Shown piece after piece: positions 26,001-41,000 of a DNA stretch of 64,000 nt. Position numbers and translations under genes: made by a program. The stretch is from assembly GCF_031877795.1 (NCBI RefSeq), contig NC_133938.1, positions 14,230,920-14,294,919 on the forward strand, read 5' to 3'. The stretch is from Strix aluco. Taxonomy: Eukaryota > Chordata > Aves > Strigiformes > Strigidae. A model generated the notes under the pieces. That model was not told the origin of the DNA. It saw nothing but the letters and a program-made list of their open reading frames with translations, and made no database searches. Position 1 is the first letter of the stretch; each line of letters begins with the position of its first letter.

Positions 26001-29000
26001 CTGTATTCCTAGAGCAGAAACTTGTTAACATTTCTGTTGATTGTATAATAGCTGGTTTCTGTTGTCAGTGATGCTTTTTCCTTTGTGATGAATTTTTGGC
26101 TTGTCTTTCTCAGTATTTTTTTATGTGTGTGTGAAGGTTTTCTAAGCTTTGGTCTACTGCTTTGATTCCTTGGACATACTCTTTCTGTTTCCTCCCTCTC
26201 TTTGTGCTTGTATTTCCATCTGTTTTCATTTGTTTGGCATCTGGTTACAACAGTTTTCCAGAGTGTATTGTAATTGCATGCACTGATAATAAATCAAGTA
26301 GACCTAACAGGTAAGAAAACCAAATGGCAGCCACAGGGAAACAAGTTAAAACACAAGAAACACCAAATCCTCTACACTTCAAGGCATCAAATGCAAATAT
26401 ATATAGGTTATCCACTATAACTAATAGGATTCAGCTGGTTTAAATCTTACCTAGTGTCTCCAGTCCAAATACACATATTGGGATAGAAATTTGGTGCCAT
26501 TTCTGTTTCAAATAGCTTATGGGTCTCAACAACTGAGAAATGGTCCTAAAGAAGATTTTCAGGTGAGGACCACATGAAGTAATGCATATTTTCAAGCAAA
26601 GCTTTGGTACATGTCACTTCATTTAAAAGAAATAAACTACACCAATCATCGCCAGTTACCCAAGCTGTCAGTCAAAGACAAGATCTCTAAGCAAATGATC
26701 TGTTTTATTTGGAAGGAGTCTGCATTGCTGCATAGAAAGATAGTATGTGCTCTGTCTTACCTTACAGTAATTATGTTAGTCTCATCCTTACATGGTGGAA
26801 TTTCAACTTTGATATTTTTTTCCTTCATATGGACAGTGGCAACAACATTCACAGGTACATGAGCATTCACTTCCGTGTGTGCTTCCAGCCCTGCCTGGAC
26901 CATGTGTGTGTTGATGCCCATTACAAAGGTCATCTCCTTAGCCATGCTGAAAAGGTAGAATGAGGGTAAAATTATGTTCAGATAGCAAACAGCTGTTGAA
27001 TTTTTCTGGCCTCTGTCACTTGGAAATATTATTCTTATTTTATACTAAATATTTACCTTAGACTCATTTTGGATCGCAGCCTAATGTTGGCATTTAGTAA
27101 CTCAGGCAATCTGAAATCAGACTTTGGAGAAGGTGTAATCTGTGCTTGAACTATTACAAAGAAAGAAAAAAAAGCATTAAACATCGTCCCCAATCCTGAC
27201 AAGCATGTTTGCATTGCTCAGGTCTTGAAATACGTTACCATTTCCTGCCACTTTTGTGACAGAAGAGTAATAGAAGCTGGTCTCTGTCGGGAACCCAGTG
27301 CAGGTGGGCACAATACGACGGATCTCAGAGGACAGTAAAGCCTTGGTCCACTGCTTCCCTACACCACTTTGAAGGCTACTGATTAGTCTCCTTATCGAAG
27401 GGATTTTTTCGTCAGGTCCATACCATGCCTGCAATTACAGAGTTCAACTTGTCTAAATAAGCAGAACTTAAATATCATGATCTGTGTCATTAACTATGCC
27501 TCAGGGGAAAGTCTGCCAGCAATGATTATAGCTAATCCTGATCAAAGATTGACCTTATTTGCCTTGATTAATACTAAAGACAAAAAACCCTCTTGAATTA
27601 AAAAGTTAAAAAAAGGGAGAAAATGTGTGAAAGTAACACTGTTTTAAAGCTTTTGATGCTTGGGTGGTGGTGTTTTCAAAATGATACCTGCAAGGCATTT
27701 TGGATGGCATTTTTATCGAGTCCACCGAAGAACAACTCTTGGCCAAACATCTTCAAGTAGCCCGATGCAAAAGGTTTGTCACTGGAGAATGCCTTCCAGT
27801 CAGAGAGCTGCATGAGAAGAGGAAGAAAGTCTAATTCTTTGTAACATTTGAGGAGGAAATAGCTTAGAGATTTTCTTTTCCCTGAGAATTTACCGTTTTT
27901 AGGATTTCCTTGAAGTCGTAGTCCGTCTCCCAGTCCCTGTCAGGAGAGTAACGTTTAGCAAACATCTCCTGCAGTCCTTCAACCACTATTCCCACCTGTG
28001 GGAAGAAGTAAAGTGTCAATGCCAATTGGATGATGGTCGTAAGAAGGGATGAGAGGGAAAACTGCAGATAGACCCAATTACCTCCAAGGGATCAGCCACT
28101 CTTCCAAGAAAATGTGTCCGCAGCTGGGACATTGCCATCGTTGGAATGAAACTGCCTGCATTATTCAATACCAAATATTTAGCTGCCAGTCCACTCATAA
28201 GGAACTCTGAAGAGAAATAGGCAGTAAAGGATGGCACAGTTAGTTTTTAAAGCCACGGTGTGAAGATTGTATCAATTTACTAATTGCATAATTCAACTGA
28301 TATAGCATGATATGAGAAAGACCAGAAAACTCAGCTATAAAACTGATGTTATAAAACAGTCATAAACAGAATATTCTGCATTTTTAGACTATTAATGGGC
28401 AAAATTACAAGCCCCTTGCTCACTGCATGGTGCTTATGCTCTTTTTCCAATTGCTTCTGCTATATTATTTACATTCAGTCAGATTCCGTAACTTCAGCTT
28501 ATGAAATGCTTTTGTGAGACATCATTTAGGGCAACTTGACAAAGGGGATCAGAAATGAAAACAGATTTGCTATCCTTTGCTAATAGTTTAGGGAAAGTGA
28601 TATAGATGTCCTATAAGGACAGATGGTGAGGTGTAGATTTGTCTCTCAAATGATTCAGAGGCAATTTAATACATCTAGTGCCAAATGCTGTAATTTCTTA
28701 CATGAAATGCACTAATTGTTAAGTAATTGTTAACTACTGAGTGAACTTTGAGCAAACATATTTTGTGTCTACTTATTTTCTCTACTTTAGATTTATAATC
28801 TATGATGTTCTTAGATACAGATAATCAGTGCAGAGCACAGTCATGTATTCTTCCCGACATTGGCACAGGTCTATGCAGTCCTGTTTTCTGAGTTACAGTA
28901 ATCCCCAATGGTTTTCTAAGTTTCCTTTAGGTTTCAAGAGGAACCAGGATGACATGATATATAGGTATCCCTGTCATGCTTCTTTTCTTCCTCTCTCTTC

Positions 29001-32000
29001 TCTTCCTACATTAGTTGGAGGACAGGGAAGTATTTTAGGAGCCTCTACATTAAATTTCTGCCATCCTCATGTTAGACAAAGGCACCATATACTGATTAAA
29101 TCGCAGCACCACCAGAAATCAGCTTTGGAAATCCAGTACAGCCCGGGAAGATCCAAACCAACAATTTTCATACCTTTATACAAATTATTGATGAGTTGTA
29201 GGAAATATATTTTCAAACATTATGAGAGGGAGTCTTTGACCTCTTTCCAGAAAAGGAGTGCTTAAATTCTCAAAATTATTTAGCCAAAAGTTAAAGAAAA
29301 TATTATTGCTTGGCTCACAAATGTGGGCGTTATGAATACCCATGCCCATATTACTTCTTTAGTGCCACGTTCGGTGTTTCAGATAACATCTCACTTGTGA
29401 GTCAACATTTTCCCATTCTCTTCTGAATCTGTGCATGCAGACAGGGATCTTGATGGTCCCTTACCCTCATTTACTCCTCACGCTAAGTTTTTTCGTACCA
29501 GATTACTGGGACTAATTTTGATTTCTAATTTCTCAGGACAGAGTCCAACTTTTCATGTATTTGAGAAACAGTCTGTTGGAAAAGCAATCCACTTAGTCTA
29601 CTAAATCTGTATGAACTGGCATTTCACTACATTACCTTCATTGTTTTGCTATATGAAGCTCATGTGCTACCCAAAGCGCTACGCACTATCTACCTACAAC
29701 ATATGTGGTTCAGTAACAGGTCCTACAATCAAAATACAGATATTTATGCAACCCCATTGGTGGCAGAGGAATCAGTGGAGAACCTTCAGCAGATAGCAAG
29801 GAAAGATGACAAAAACCCACATTTTAATGCTGATCCTATAGAAAAGAAAAAGCAAAGTGATGCCACACTGGGAAATTACTAATAAGCTGCCCTGAGACTT
29901 GGAAATGTGAAGACTAGTTTTTCTCTGAATGAGCTTAGTGAGAATGTAAGTGTTACATGGATTGGACACTAGAATGAGGCATGGTACTTTTACTGAATTT
30001 GTTAAGGCTCTTTCTTGGTGTTCTAACTTACAAAAACTGTTAGTTAAAAAACCCCATGGTACTTATTGATACTTAATAAGAAGTGTTGCTCATAAATCAT
30101 TAAATGATTGTACAGAATTCATTGACTTGAAGAGAGCAGGGATATTTTCCATACCTCAGGCATTACACAGTGCTAATGCTCTAAGAAAATATTTACCAAT
30201 GGAAAATTCTACTGACACAGTCAGATGATGCACTGTAGCCACTCCACTGTTAGAGTGTGATGGCACCTGCATATATCTGACTAAATGTCTTGCACCAAAG
30301 AAGAGGGAAAGAAAAATCAGTGATCAAAGAAAGCAGTCTTTGGTACCTATGAACATTAGTACACATATTTAACTATATGAATCTGTGCATATTGAGAGTC
30401 CTCACACTGAGCGGAACCTGGGTCATACCTTTGATTTCCATAGCAATGTGTAGAGCCATGTGTAACAGGTTCCAGATTAGTGATAGATTCATCTGACAGT
30501 ATTGCCTGTCATTAAAAATTCAGCATTAGCACCACAAAGATCTGTGATGCTGAGGGCACATTTTTGTTTTTAGCAAGGAAACAGGTACTGCCTTACAGCC
30601 GTCACTATGGTAACTCCTCTATAATGGACTCACTGCAACACATTTCACCTGTGGCTAGTGGTAACAAATCAAATCAGAAAGCTGGAGGATGGATCCTCCT
30701 CCCACACCAGTGTAATAGAGGATTGACTTTAGCTGAGTTCTCCAAGTCTAAGATTAGCATGTGTGAGAAAAGGATCTTGTTCCTATTCTTCAGGATGAGA
30801 GGTTTAAATATTACATATGCATGGTAACCAAATTTCTGACAGTGGTCTTCACCAAGAATTAACAGCAATTCTCTAATGTGCTGCATTTCCAGGCTACAGC
30901 CAGAACAAAATAATTCACTTCACATAGCCCTCTGCCAGCTACCCTCATGTGTACTGCACCCTTTTTTCTCACTGCGAAAATTCAGATAGCTTCATTTTAA
31001 AAGCAAAAGTAAAGAGGAGAAAATAAGTACCTAAAACTAGAAACATATATCTGTGTATTACTGGAAAATGTATCTCTCCTTGAATCCATTTTAAATGGTA
31101 CAAAAGTTCACACAGTCTGTATTAGTGACTATTTCTTTGGGCACTCTCTGTGTCTACCTCTGAGGCAGCAAGCATGTGTGTCATATATTACTGTGGTTGC
31201 TGTGGTGTGTATTACATTTTTTTTTATTATAGAGCGGATTAAATGGTCATGCAAAAACCATGCAACAGAGGCACAGAAACAATAAGATCTACAAAAGTCT
31301 TTCAAACCACTCTCCCCCTCCAAAAAGAAGGCAAAAGTACACTTAGCACTGTGGATTTCAGATGTTTCAGAATCTCTTTTTTCTATTTATTACATTGAAA
31401 AGAATCTTTACATGTACCAGTGAATAACAAAAGTGCTAAAAACATCCAAGTCCTCCTAGATAAACAGCATGCGTAAGGAAACTGTGTTTGTAGATATAAT
31501 CTCCCTAGTCTGCCAGCTACATATGCCAAATCACTGAGGCTGTCATGGTCATTTGCATAGGGGAGTTGCTTAAAAAATCTCTACTGAGAAAAATAACATA
31601 CATGGAAAATAGAAATAGCAACAATTTGGCCCAGCAAGACCTGTTTTCTAATCTGGTCATCCCCGCTCTGACTACATTTTTGTGTGCAACTCTCATTGAT
31701 ATAACTGGCCAGCCTTCAGATCCCATGTGTGGATCTGCTCATTCCAGTAAAGAATCCTGTTAGGAAGATACAAGAAAAATCTTTATACAATAAGCCTGAA
31801 TTAGTTGCTTATGGGTGCAATGAATTGTCACATCTGAATGTTTTCAGAGTTTACTGTTTCACGGGTCACTACTGTTGGGGTGAAGTGTATTTAGCATCAC
31901 ATTTGAATTCAGCAAGAGTTGTAGGTGTTGAGCACCAGTAGAAATTAATCCACTTCAGCAGTAATTTAGGTCCCTTCTGTTTGTTTGGTGCTGAACAATG

Positions 32001-35000
32001 GTATGAAATTGTTAAGCACCACTGAGACTACAGCATTTGATACAGGAGCATGTGCTTCACCAACTAATGAAAATGGAGGGTTAGAGCCCCACAAGCCCTC
32101 TGGTAATTTCATGCTGGCAGTGTAAAATGCAAAACACACAGGGACCTAAACACTCTCCAAATGGAGAGCCTGAGATTTTTTTTTTTCTTTTTCACTGAAC
32201 ATAGGAGAATATGGAGCTAACATGAAGCTAACCAGCTGGCTAGGAGAATTGGGTTCTCATACTGAACAATTTTTTTTTCCACACATTGACCTGTATATAT
32301 TCCTCTACAAAATCTTCTGAATCTTACCTTTAAACATACTGAAGCGGAAAACCTTGCTGAACTGATATCCAGATTTGTCAAATTTGGGACTTAATACTCT
32401 GATAGCCATTCTGCAAGCAGAAGCCCTGAAAAAATTTGGTGAGCACATTAACACCTCAATTAGTTTGCAACAAGTTTTTTATCTAGGGAAGGGATCCATA
32501 TTTTCCTTACATCACTTGAAGATCTGGAGCTGTGCTCCTACCCAGGGCTCTCAGGTAGGAGTAGATGAAACTTGCCACTTGCATGCTAGGTTCCTTCAGC
32601 ACAGCATCAGCTAGTGTCATCACTATTGGAAGACCTGGCTTGGTTTCAAGCAAAACCACTGCAGCTAACATTCGGATCCGAGGATTAATTTTGCGATTCA
32701 GGAAAATCTCAAGGGTAATAGCCTGGACCTGAGAATAATAGATACATTCAAATTTACAGGATGTTTGAACACTTTGCTAATAACCATTCATCACCGATGA
32801 ATGATCTCTTCATCACTAGTACGGTAAAAATTTGTATTATTTAATTATTATGGCAACAGGTTCCTGGTTTCATAGACTGAGGGCTGGAAGGGGCATTATG
32901 GTAATGTAGTCTGACTTCCTACACAATCAAAGTGAAGGAACTTCACTGGATAACTTCTATATCAAGTCTATTATCCTTTTTTGAGCTATAGCAAAATATA
33001 TCTGCAGCATAACCACTCTAGGTGAAAGAGATTTCATGGATCCATTACATACCTAAGAAGTGGTTTCAGTGACCACTTATCCCTACCCATACAGGTATGC
33101 CTTATTTCTAATCATTTGATCTCCTGGGGCCCTTTCTGCTAAATAATAAAATAAAAATGAAATCTGGTTTACTACCAGAAATCTCTATGCCACTGTAGAC
33201 AACTTAAAACCAAAAGTTTATGCAACAAATGTAATTTCCACAGTACTACTTGTGACCGATGTGTTTGACCTCAGCAATTCAGTATCAACACCAATTTTGT
33301 ACTGGAACCTTTGCGGTCTCTGTGAGCTGCACTGAAGCCTTTGACCCCAACTTCAAAATGGATGTGAATGGTGCAACACCATTCTGGCAGCCCCTCTGCA
33401 CAGTCCTGTCCTGTTTGGGACAGTGCACATCCACACTTTCTAATGAAAAAACTGATCCAGAAAACTTCAATAAACTTTGGAAACACCCTGATTAGTTTTA
33501 TTAATATGAACATGTTGATTGTCAAATACCAAGCTAAAAGTGGTGAAAAGGATGCAGTGGTTTCTAAATGCAACTACCTTTTCAAATTGAACAATAAAAA
33601 AGACAGATCATGTATTAAGTCTGTTTAATGCAAATATGGGCGCATAGCTATCTGCAAGCCAGGCATTAAACTAGTTTTTGAACAATGAAAAATCCAGTCA
33701 CAGTCATTAAAGTGCTTCAGATCAATTTTCCCCAAAGAAAATGCATAAAAAATGGAACTAAACAGTGGTCTGGGTCACATGTAGAAAGCCAGGCCAAAGG
33801 GCAATCAGAGACGCAGCACTGTTTTCAAAAACTAAATTGGCTTTTTTTCTTCCCCAGCAAATACCCTAACTCCTACCTTTGCTATTCTCTCTTCCTGCCC
33901 TGATTTTCCCCATCTAGCTCCTGCATTCTAGTAAATTGTTTCTTTATTCTTTTGCTTAAAAGCATATCGCAGCATACTATTGTCTGTGGATCAATAAGTG
34001 CACTCAAACTGGGAGTCATATGCAAAAAGTGAGTATAATGGAAAAACTGATACAGATTAGTAAGAGAATAGTTAATGAAAGCTTTTATTTTACTTTTTGT
34101 ATTAAGAATAGACTTATATAAATAAAAAATTTCAATATTGGGAAAAAAAATCTTGAAAATGGAAGGTTTCTTTTTAGAAGCAGATTGATCTAAGATGAAA
34201 ATGATTGTAGTGATGTTTGTGGTGGATGAGAGTATGCCTGTGTAACCATTGTATGAGATATGTAATCATTATCTTGTTCAGGGACAAAAGTCACATTTAG
34301 TAAATGTTCTGTTTATGACTTAAACCCACACAATGTCTGTAAATTTGTAATTAGGATGCAAACCTCTAGTATCTATTTACAATAAGATCTGGTCTTGAAT
34401 TACGATTAGATGTGACACTTAGTATTAAATGTCAATTCTCTGAAAACCTTGTTTTGTGGTTCTCTCACATACCAAAGTTGAAGTAGCACTAAACACATTT
34501 TGGTCAATAATTTAGCTTTCTGTCTAATGTCCTTGGAAAAATAAATGTTTGCAATGGAAATACTGATTTACCTTCGACAACAGGGTAATGAATATATCCT
34601 TTTAATGGGATTTTTGTTGCAGTCTCAAATACTAGAGGTTAATGTCAAAAGGAATAAGACATGCCAACTAAGGAACGGTTAAGTATTTTTAAAACAAAAC
34701 CCATATTACAGCTATATTTGAAAAAAAAGGTTTGCTTTCCCCTCATCACCCATCATCAATTAGCAGCCTTGTGTTGGGTTATCACAAGTGCAAAGGAAGC
34801 AGCTTTGTCTCCTTACCATTTTTGGGTCTTTCATGCCTATGTTTTTCAGGGCCATCACAGCAGTTGCATGGACCTTGAGTGGCAAATCTGAAGCACCAGC
34901 TGCATATCCTGGCAAAAATTTCTTGATGTGCTTGATGCTGGCTGGATGTCCTACATTCCCAAGGGCTTTCAAAGCCAGGAAAATTTCTTCTGTGTTAGAC

Positions 35001-38000
35001 TTGCTCAATGCTTCTCCTGCAAAGCCATGAAGTAGCTGAAAAAAGAAAACAAATCCGTTGAGTTCAATTCCAGCTCTTATCTATATCCCATCCCCCAGCC
35101 TATTCTGAGGTTTGACTTTGATAATTTCAGTTTGTTCAATTCACTTATTTTAAATATTTTCAAATTCTTTTTGTCCTCATGAATAGGACATTTTATTCAT
35201 AGAACAAGCATAGCCAAGAAAGCTGCAATGAAAAGCTTTCTCATCACTATACCTTACAGTTATCAAGTAAGATTTTTAAAGGAAAAAATAATGGCTAGCA
35301 GCTAGTTCCCACTGCCTTTCAGGGTGAGTCGGCAACCCTGCAATAATGCTGTTTGAATATCTCTGTCTCATGGTTGAAGGCACATGCAAAAATGCAGATA
35401 CAGTTAAACTCTTCAGGCCCTTAAATAAGATTCCTGAAGATATGGTTAGTGGTGGTGCCCTTAACTTCAGCTATGACAGCCACTTTTTAGTGTGGATTAA
35501 TAGCTGCCAATGCAATCATCAGGTCATTTTACAGCCTTCATCATAAGCAACTGGATCACACTTATGTCATGTGGTGAGATTAGAAGTAGTTGTCTGAAGG
35601 CTGAATATGAGAAAATAACTAAATCCTAATAGATAACTGTTTTCAGTGCTAACAAATGGCTCTAAAAAAAAGAAACTGATATGTTATGGAATAATTTCAA
35701 TACAGTTCCCGTGCTTTAAAATATCACTTTTGAGATCCATTGTTGATGCAGAAACAGTCCATTTGATATTACTAATCAAATGAATGGACATTTGAAATGC
35801 ACTGAATAAGCTTATACAATCACTTGTTTTGGGAAAGAATTTTCTTTCCCTGGCACTGGGCTTCTCAGATTTAATTAGCCCTAGAGCATTGGCGGCAATC
35901 ATAACACAGGAGATGTAGGCCATGTCTGTGTACTACAGGAAAAAAATCATGGCAGGCACACAACGTATTGTGAACCCCCTGCTCTTACTGGGGATGGTGA
36001 ACTGACCAGTGTCTAAGACTGAAAGCACCTATTTCTCTTTTCCTCTCTATCACTGTGATAGACTGATCACTATCAGAGTGGCTGACCTCTGTAAACCGTG
36101 ACATGCATCTCTACAACTAGGAAATGTTATTTACTGCCTATTTAAATTGTTTTCAGGCCCACTGATTAAAAGCAGTGCAGAACAGTGAGGGTATTACTAT
36201 TATTAAAAGCTTATAGTCTATGTGGATGACTGGGCTCTGCTTCTGGCTGGGCTACATGACTTTGGGCAAAAACCTGAGCTTTTGTGTCACTTAGTTTATT
36301 TATAAGTGTATATAAGTACCTATATTTAAAGTATTTTAGAGCAGTGCCATGGGACTTCATTAATAATTGGCAATAAAGCACTCAGAGACACTCAGATAGA
36401 AAGTGCTATGAGTTATATGCTTCTTCCTCTCACTCTCTTTCGTGTGTTAATCTAAAGATAAAAATGCTGCATTTAACCAACTGGGGTTCCTTTCCCCAAA
36501 GGAAACATTGTAGAGAAGTGAAATACAGGTTTCTGAATAATGAAGAAAGAATTCAAGGCTTAATTTTCCTTTTAAACGATAAATAACAATGTGGTTACCT
36601 GGAGACATTCAGAGCAGGAGTCTGATGAAGAGCACTGTTTGTGGCACAATGACGCATAGCTGAGATGGCAAACCTTTCCAAGTACAGTACTTGAGTGTGG
36701 GCAATGTTTTTTCATGATGAGCTGGTGAGAAAGCAGTTGCTTGTTACCACCATTAATGAAGAGAAACAATATGTTTCTGCCAAATGCAAGACAAAAGCAG
36801 GCTTTTGATATTTTTGTATCAATGGATTTATAGTTAATCAGTGGATATTACTGTATTTGACAATGTAATCATAAAGTAATTCCAAGTAACATCTGGAAGG
36901 CAGATCCGTTGCTTTTATAGTGTTTCAGATTTAAATTTGGCATAGGTTATAATCCAAAGGGAGGAAATCACCTAGTTATGGAATGGAAAACCACACATTA
37001 TTCAAGAAACATTCATCATTGTTTTATAATTGCCTCAGCTATAGGTACAAAATACTTTAGATAAATTGTGAATGGACCTCAGTGCTTTGGGCAGACAGGA
37101 ATATTTCGTATAAACATCGGAGCTGACAGGAGGCACCAGCCCACTGCTTCCTTCAGTGGGAAGCAGAGCATTACCATACAGTTAACAGCTGAGCTGTCAC
37201 GGCTTTTACAGGGGGCAAAACTGAGATTTGTGGTCTCTACCTAGGGTAGGCAGAGATAAGTTCCTGCATCTGAGACTAGAATTAGATGCTGCAGAAGAGA
37301 AAAAAATTGTAAAAATCATTAGACTTTCTCCTACGTGGTCTCCACATTGGCACAATTCCCTTGATTTTGATAGATCTGCACTGATTTATACCCATCCTGC
37401 TAGGTCAATCAGGACAAATACACGGATACAACAAATACGTATTTCTTACTCCCTAGTCTTTGTAGATACTCAGTTAGAGATCTAATCTGATGTAACTATA
37501 AAGTCTGTTTGGACAAAGGGAGACTAGAAACCACTGTTTGCAGCAATACCCTCTGTCCCTGAGAGGTATTTTACTCTTTCTTTCCTGTTTTATTCTGGAT
37601 ACATTTTTGCCCTTTGATTTGCATTCTCCTCCCCTTAAGATAGTCAGGAAATAAACTCCTTTTAACCCCACTAGAGGATATAAAACCTTTATATTTTCAA
37701 AGCCTTTGCCATCTTGTCAAAGGAATAAATACAACAGATGCTAAAATCAGTAAGGAGCAATTTGAGAGTGTTTAGAGAATCCTACCATTGCTTCCTCCAT
37801 CACATCCTGAGTTGGTGTGCTTGAGTGCAGAGCCACAAGTACTGTCTGAGCTGCTTCCCAGTTGGTGAGTTCTTGCCTTTCCATTCTATGTCTCAGGAAC
37901 CTGAGTGCACGGTGACTGGAAACTGCAGGAATTATATCCAAAATGTAGCGCCTATAATTGGAAAGGCAAGAACCATTTTCCAGATCTGCATTCCAGACGG

Positions 38001-41000
38001 TGTCCAACAGAGTTCATCAGCAGAAGAATCACCACTTGTATTGCTTATACCTGTATGCTGGCCGACTTGAGAACTGCTTCCACACTGACTCATAATTCTC
38101 CTCATTTGCTACCCGGAGGAGGTGCAAAATCTTGAGGGCTTTTGCTGGTGCATCGCTGGGAAGCTGTTCAGATGTGGTCTCTACTAGGTCTTGCAGGCTT
38201 TCCTCTATCTGCAGGAAGATTAAAATGCAGGAAGCTCACATGCACTGTTTCCCACATGTACAGATTCCAACCTCCAACAAAGAGTCTATCCAGTGGCTGA
38301 ACTTTACCTGGCTTTCCACATTTTTTATTCTGAATAAATGGACAGGAAGTTGAAGCAATTCACTGCTAAACTGGTACTGAAGTGACCCACGATTCTGGAA
38401 TTCTTTTGGTGGGACCTCTGCCATGTGCTTCTGCACATCAGTCAAAACAAGTTTCTGCCTGGAATGGAGAAACCCAGGGAGATAACATCACAAGATGTAG
38501 GGTACAAACTAAAAAGAAAACAGCAATTCTGCCTCCCTGCATTGCAATGCAACTACAGCTGTTTCAAAAGGGTTTTGTTATTGAGGGGCAAAGATACTTA
38601 CAAACAGATATATTTGGACATGATGCTCAGAACTGTACTCTGAGAAGGTATGCACTTACACAGCTGAGCTTAGATCAGAGGCAGCCTTTGCCTTCCTTTG
38701 GGAATAACGTGGCTTGAGAATTTAAGGAAGAAGTGGGAGGTGAGGAGCTGTGGCCTAACGATCACAGGAACGGTGTGTTGTGTCTTAAGGAGTAAATTAA
38801 GGATTATAGAAAAATAACTGATGGGAAACTTTGTCAGAAATTATCACTTAAAAATTTTAAGAAGTTCATAAAAGCTTTTAAATGTTTGTGCCTCCTGGAA
38901 GCTTCAAAAGGAATTGAAAGTTGTTAGATGTAATAAGAAATGCTACAATCTTTTTACATGTACTATTACAATTCCCTTCCCATTTTGCCTGGCAAGCTGA
39001 ATGTCCTGGGGACTGCAGAAGATAAAAGGTTCTCATGAAGTTTCAAATTGGATTTCCCAAACAAAAAGGGCCAGATAAATTCAGGATTAGCCTTTGGAAA
39101 AGTACTCAAGTTTTTGGTAATTTTTCAACAGGCACCTTGAAATCATCCTTTGTTATTAAGAATAATTCCAATGAGAGATTGTCTTTGTAAACATTTGCTG
39201 TCTTTGCTACATATTCAGATAAAGGGATACATCCTATTCCACCAATTATGCTTAAAATAGGTCATTTGGGACATTATAATAAAGTTAGGCATTTGTACCG
39301 AACAACTGAAAACATTCCAAAAGCAATATTGCTGTAATACACAGCATCTCAAAATCTCTGTAGAAAATTGGTGTGTTTATTTTGGAATCTCTGTGATGAT
39401 CTTCTGTATCATTTCTATCCACTCCTTCCATATGGATTGCAGAGAACTGCTGCAGAAAATAGCATATAACTGCTTTTGCAGACAAGCCACTGGAATTTGA
39501 ATAGAAATCGCTACAGAATCAGCAGAGATTTTACTCTCTCAAAATTTTATACAATATTATTGAAAGGGCATTTGGGTCAGAAAGTATAATGTCAGGTACA
39601 CTTGGACAGATTTAACTCCTCCTTCCAGAACATGATGAATCTATTATGTCTTCATCTTCATCATTTTGGGAAGAGATATATCTGCCTAGGATAGATGGGA
39701 AAATGTTATATTCTGAAGAGAAGAGCAAATCAATATAAAGATAGGATTAAAATGGTGAAACAATAGGTGCTGCAAGAGGCTTATGATGAACAGGTCTGAA
39801 ATCTCAGCTCCAAATGTTTTAAGTCCTTGATGTTAGATTTTTGTTTTCTTTTTTTAACACAGTGCATTATAGAAATAACTTCTGAAGAATTAGGTGACAT
39901 ATCCACATCTTCCCACTTATCATATTTGGCCCCTTCTGTTGGGCAATGCAAAAGAACCAGAGAACATGGGAAAAGTAAAGGCAGTAGCCTTTCTGGGGGC
40001 TCAATACCTGAGGAAGAACAGTAAGGAAGACAGGCTATGTGGGCTTGCAGAAGGAGAGTTTAAATCAGCAAAAGTCCATTGGCTCCAGACTAATGCTCAC
40101 TCACAACAACCTATAATTTGATTAAACAGAGCAGTTGTATCTATCTTCACCTTGATTGCATGACATAGTAAAGCCACTTTCACCTTTACTGTTCTTTTAT
40201 TTGTTTTTGGTCAGCCAAACTGAACATGTTCCTCATATTAATGATGTTAATTAGTGATTTATTGACATGAACTTTCTGATGTTGCAGTTTCCAAAACTGT
40301 ATATTATACCAATAGATTCCTGCAGAAGCTAATGGAGCAACGCAAGATTACAGCAGTTGAAAAGTAAGACTGAAGTATATCTTCTGTACAGCAAATTTTA
40401 TGCTAAAAGCTTCCTTCTTCATTAGGGTACTCCTGTCCGCAGAGTCTATCACTAAAGCAGGTAACTAACATTTGTTTCAATAGATCATTTTGATGCAGAT
40501 GAAAAACTTTTCAAACACTGAAATTTTGGGGGCTTGAGCTAAAAATGAGCTGGGGTATAATTTCTTAGACAACCATATTCTCATTTTGCCCCAAACCTGT
40601 TTAAGAAATATGCAAAATTTGCTGTGGAAAAGCAAAATACATCAAATACATTTTATATGCTTTGTGCCCAATCTTTTTGCAATAAACCCCAATTTCCTAC
40701 CACGAAAAAGTTTTGATGGGAGATTTTCAAGCAGCCCAGTGTACTTAGGAAGTATATTGGAATCCAAAGTCCTATCTAGGTTTCTTGTGAACTAGTCTCC
40801 AGGGTCTCTTACTGCATTATTATTTTCCAGGGAACTCTCTTTCAGAGAGTAACTGTCTTTCAAAGTATTTTACTGCAAATATATTAGTTCACAATTTTTC
40901 AGATGGAATTACATTTGTTTTGGCTTTTATGACATAAATCAAATATCCCTGAGAAATAAAATAGTCAAACCCTGCCAAGTTTAGCTAACAAAATTTGGAT

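Noticed and set aside
26451..26545. Segment considered as the regular exon 20
   Set aside because: Exon 19 joins 21608-21749 directly in frame to give the conserved SKTLAVTRNIGDL block, so this segment is not needed.
28828..29265. 145-codon plus-strand open frame in intron 13
   Set aside because: Low-complexity-free but unlike any family I know; antisense to the gene and of chance length for an AT-rich intron with no splice or promoter support.
35684..35923. 79-codon minus-strand open frame first considered for exon 10
   Set aside because: No vitellogenin resemblance; 36599-36721 fits phase, size and the LSYASL/Cys pattern.
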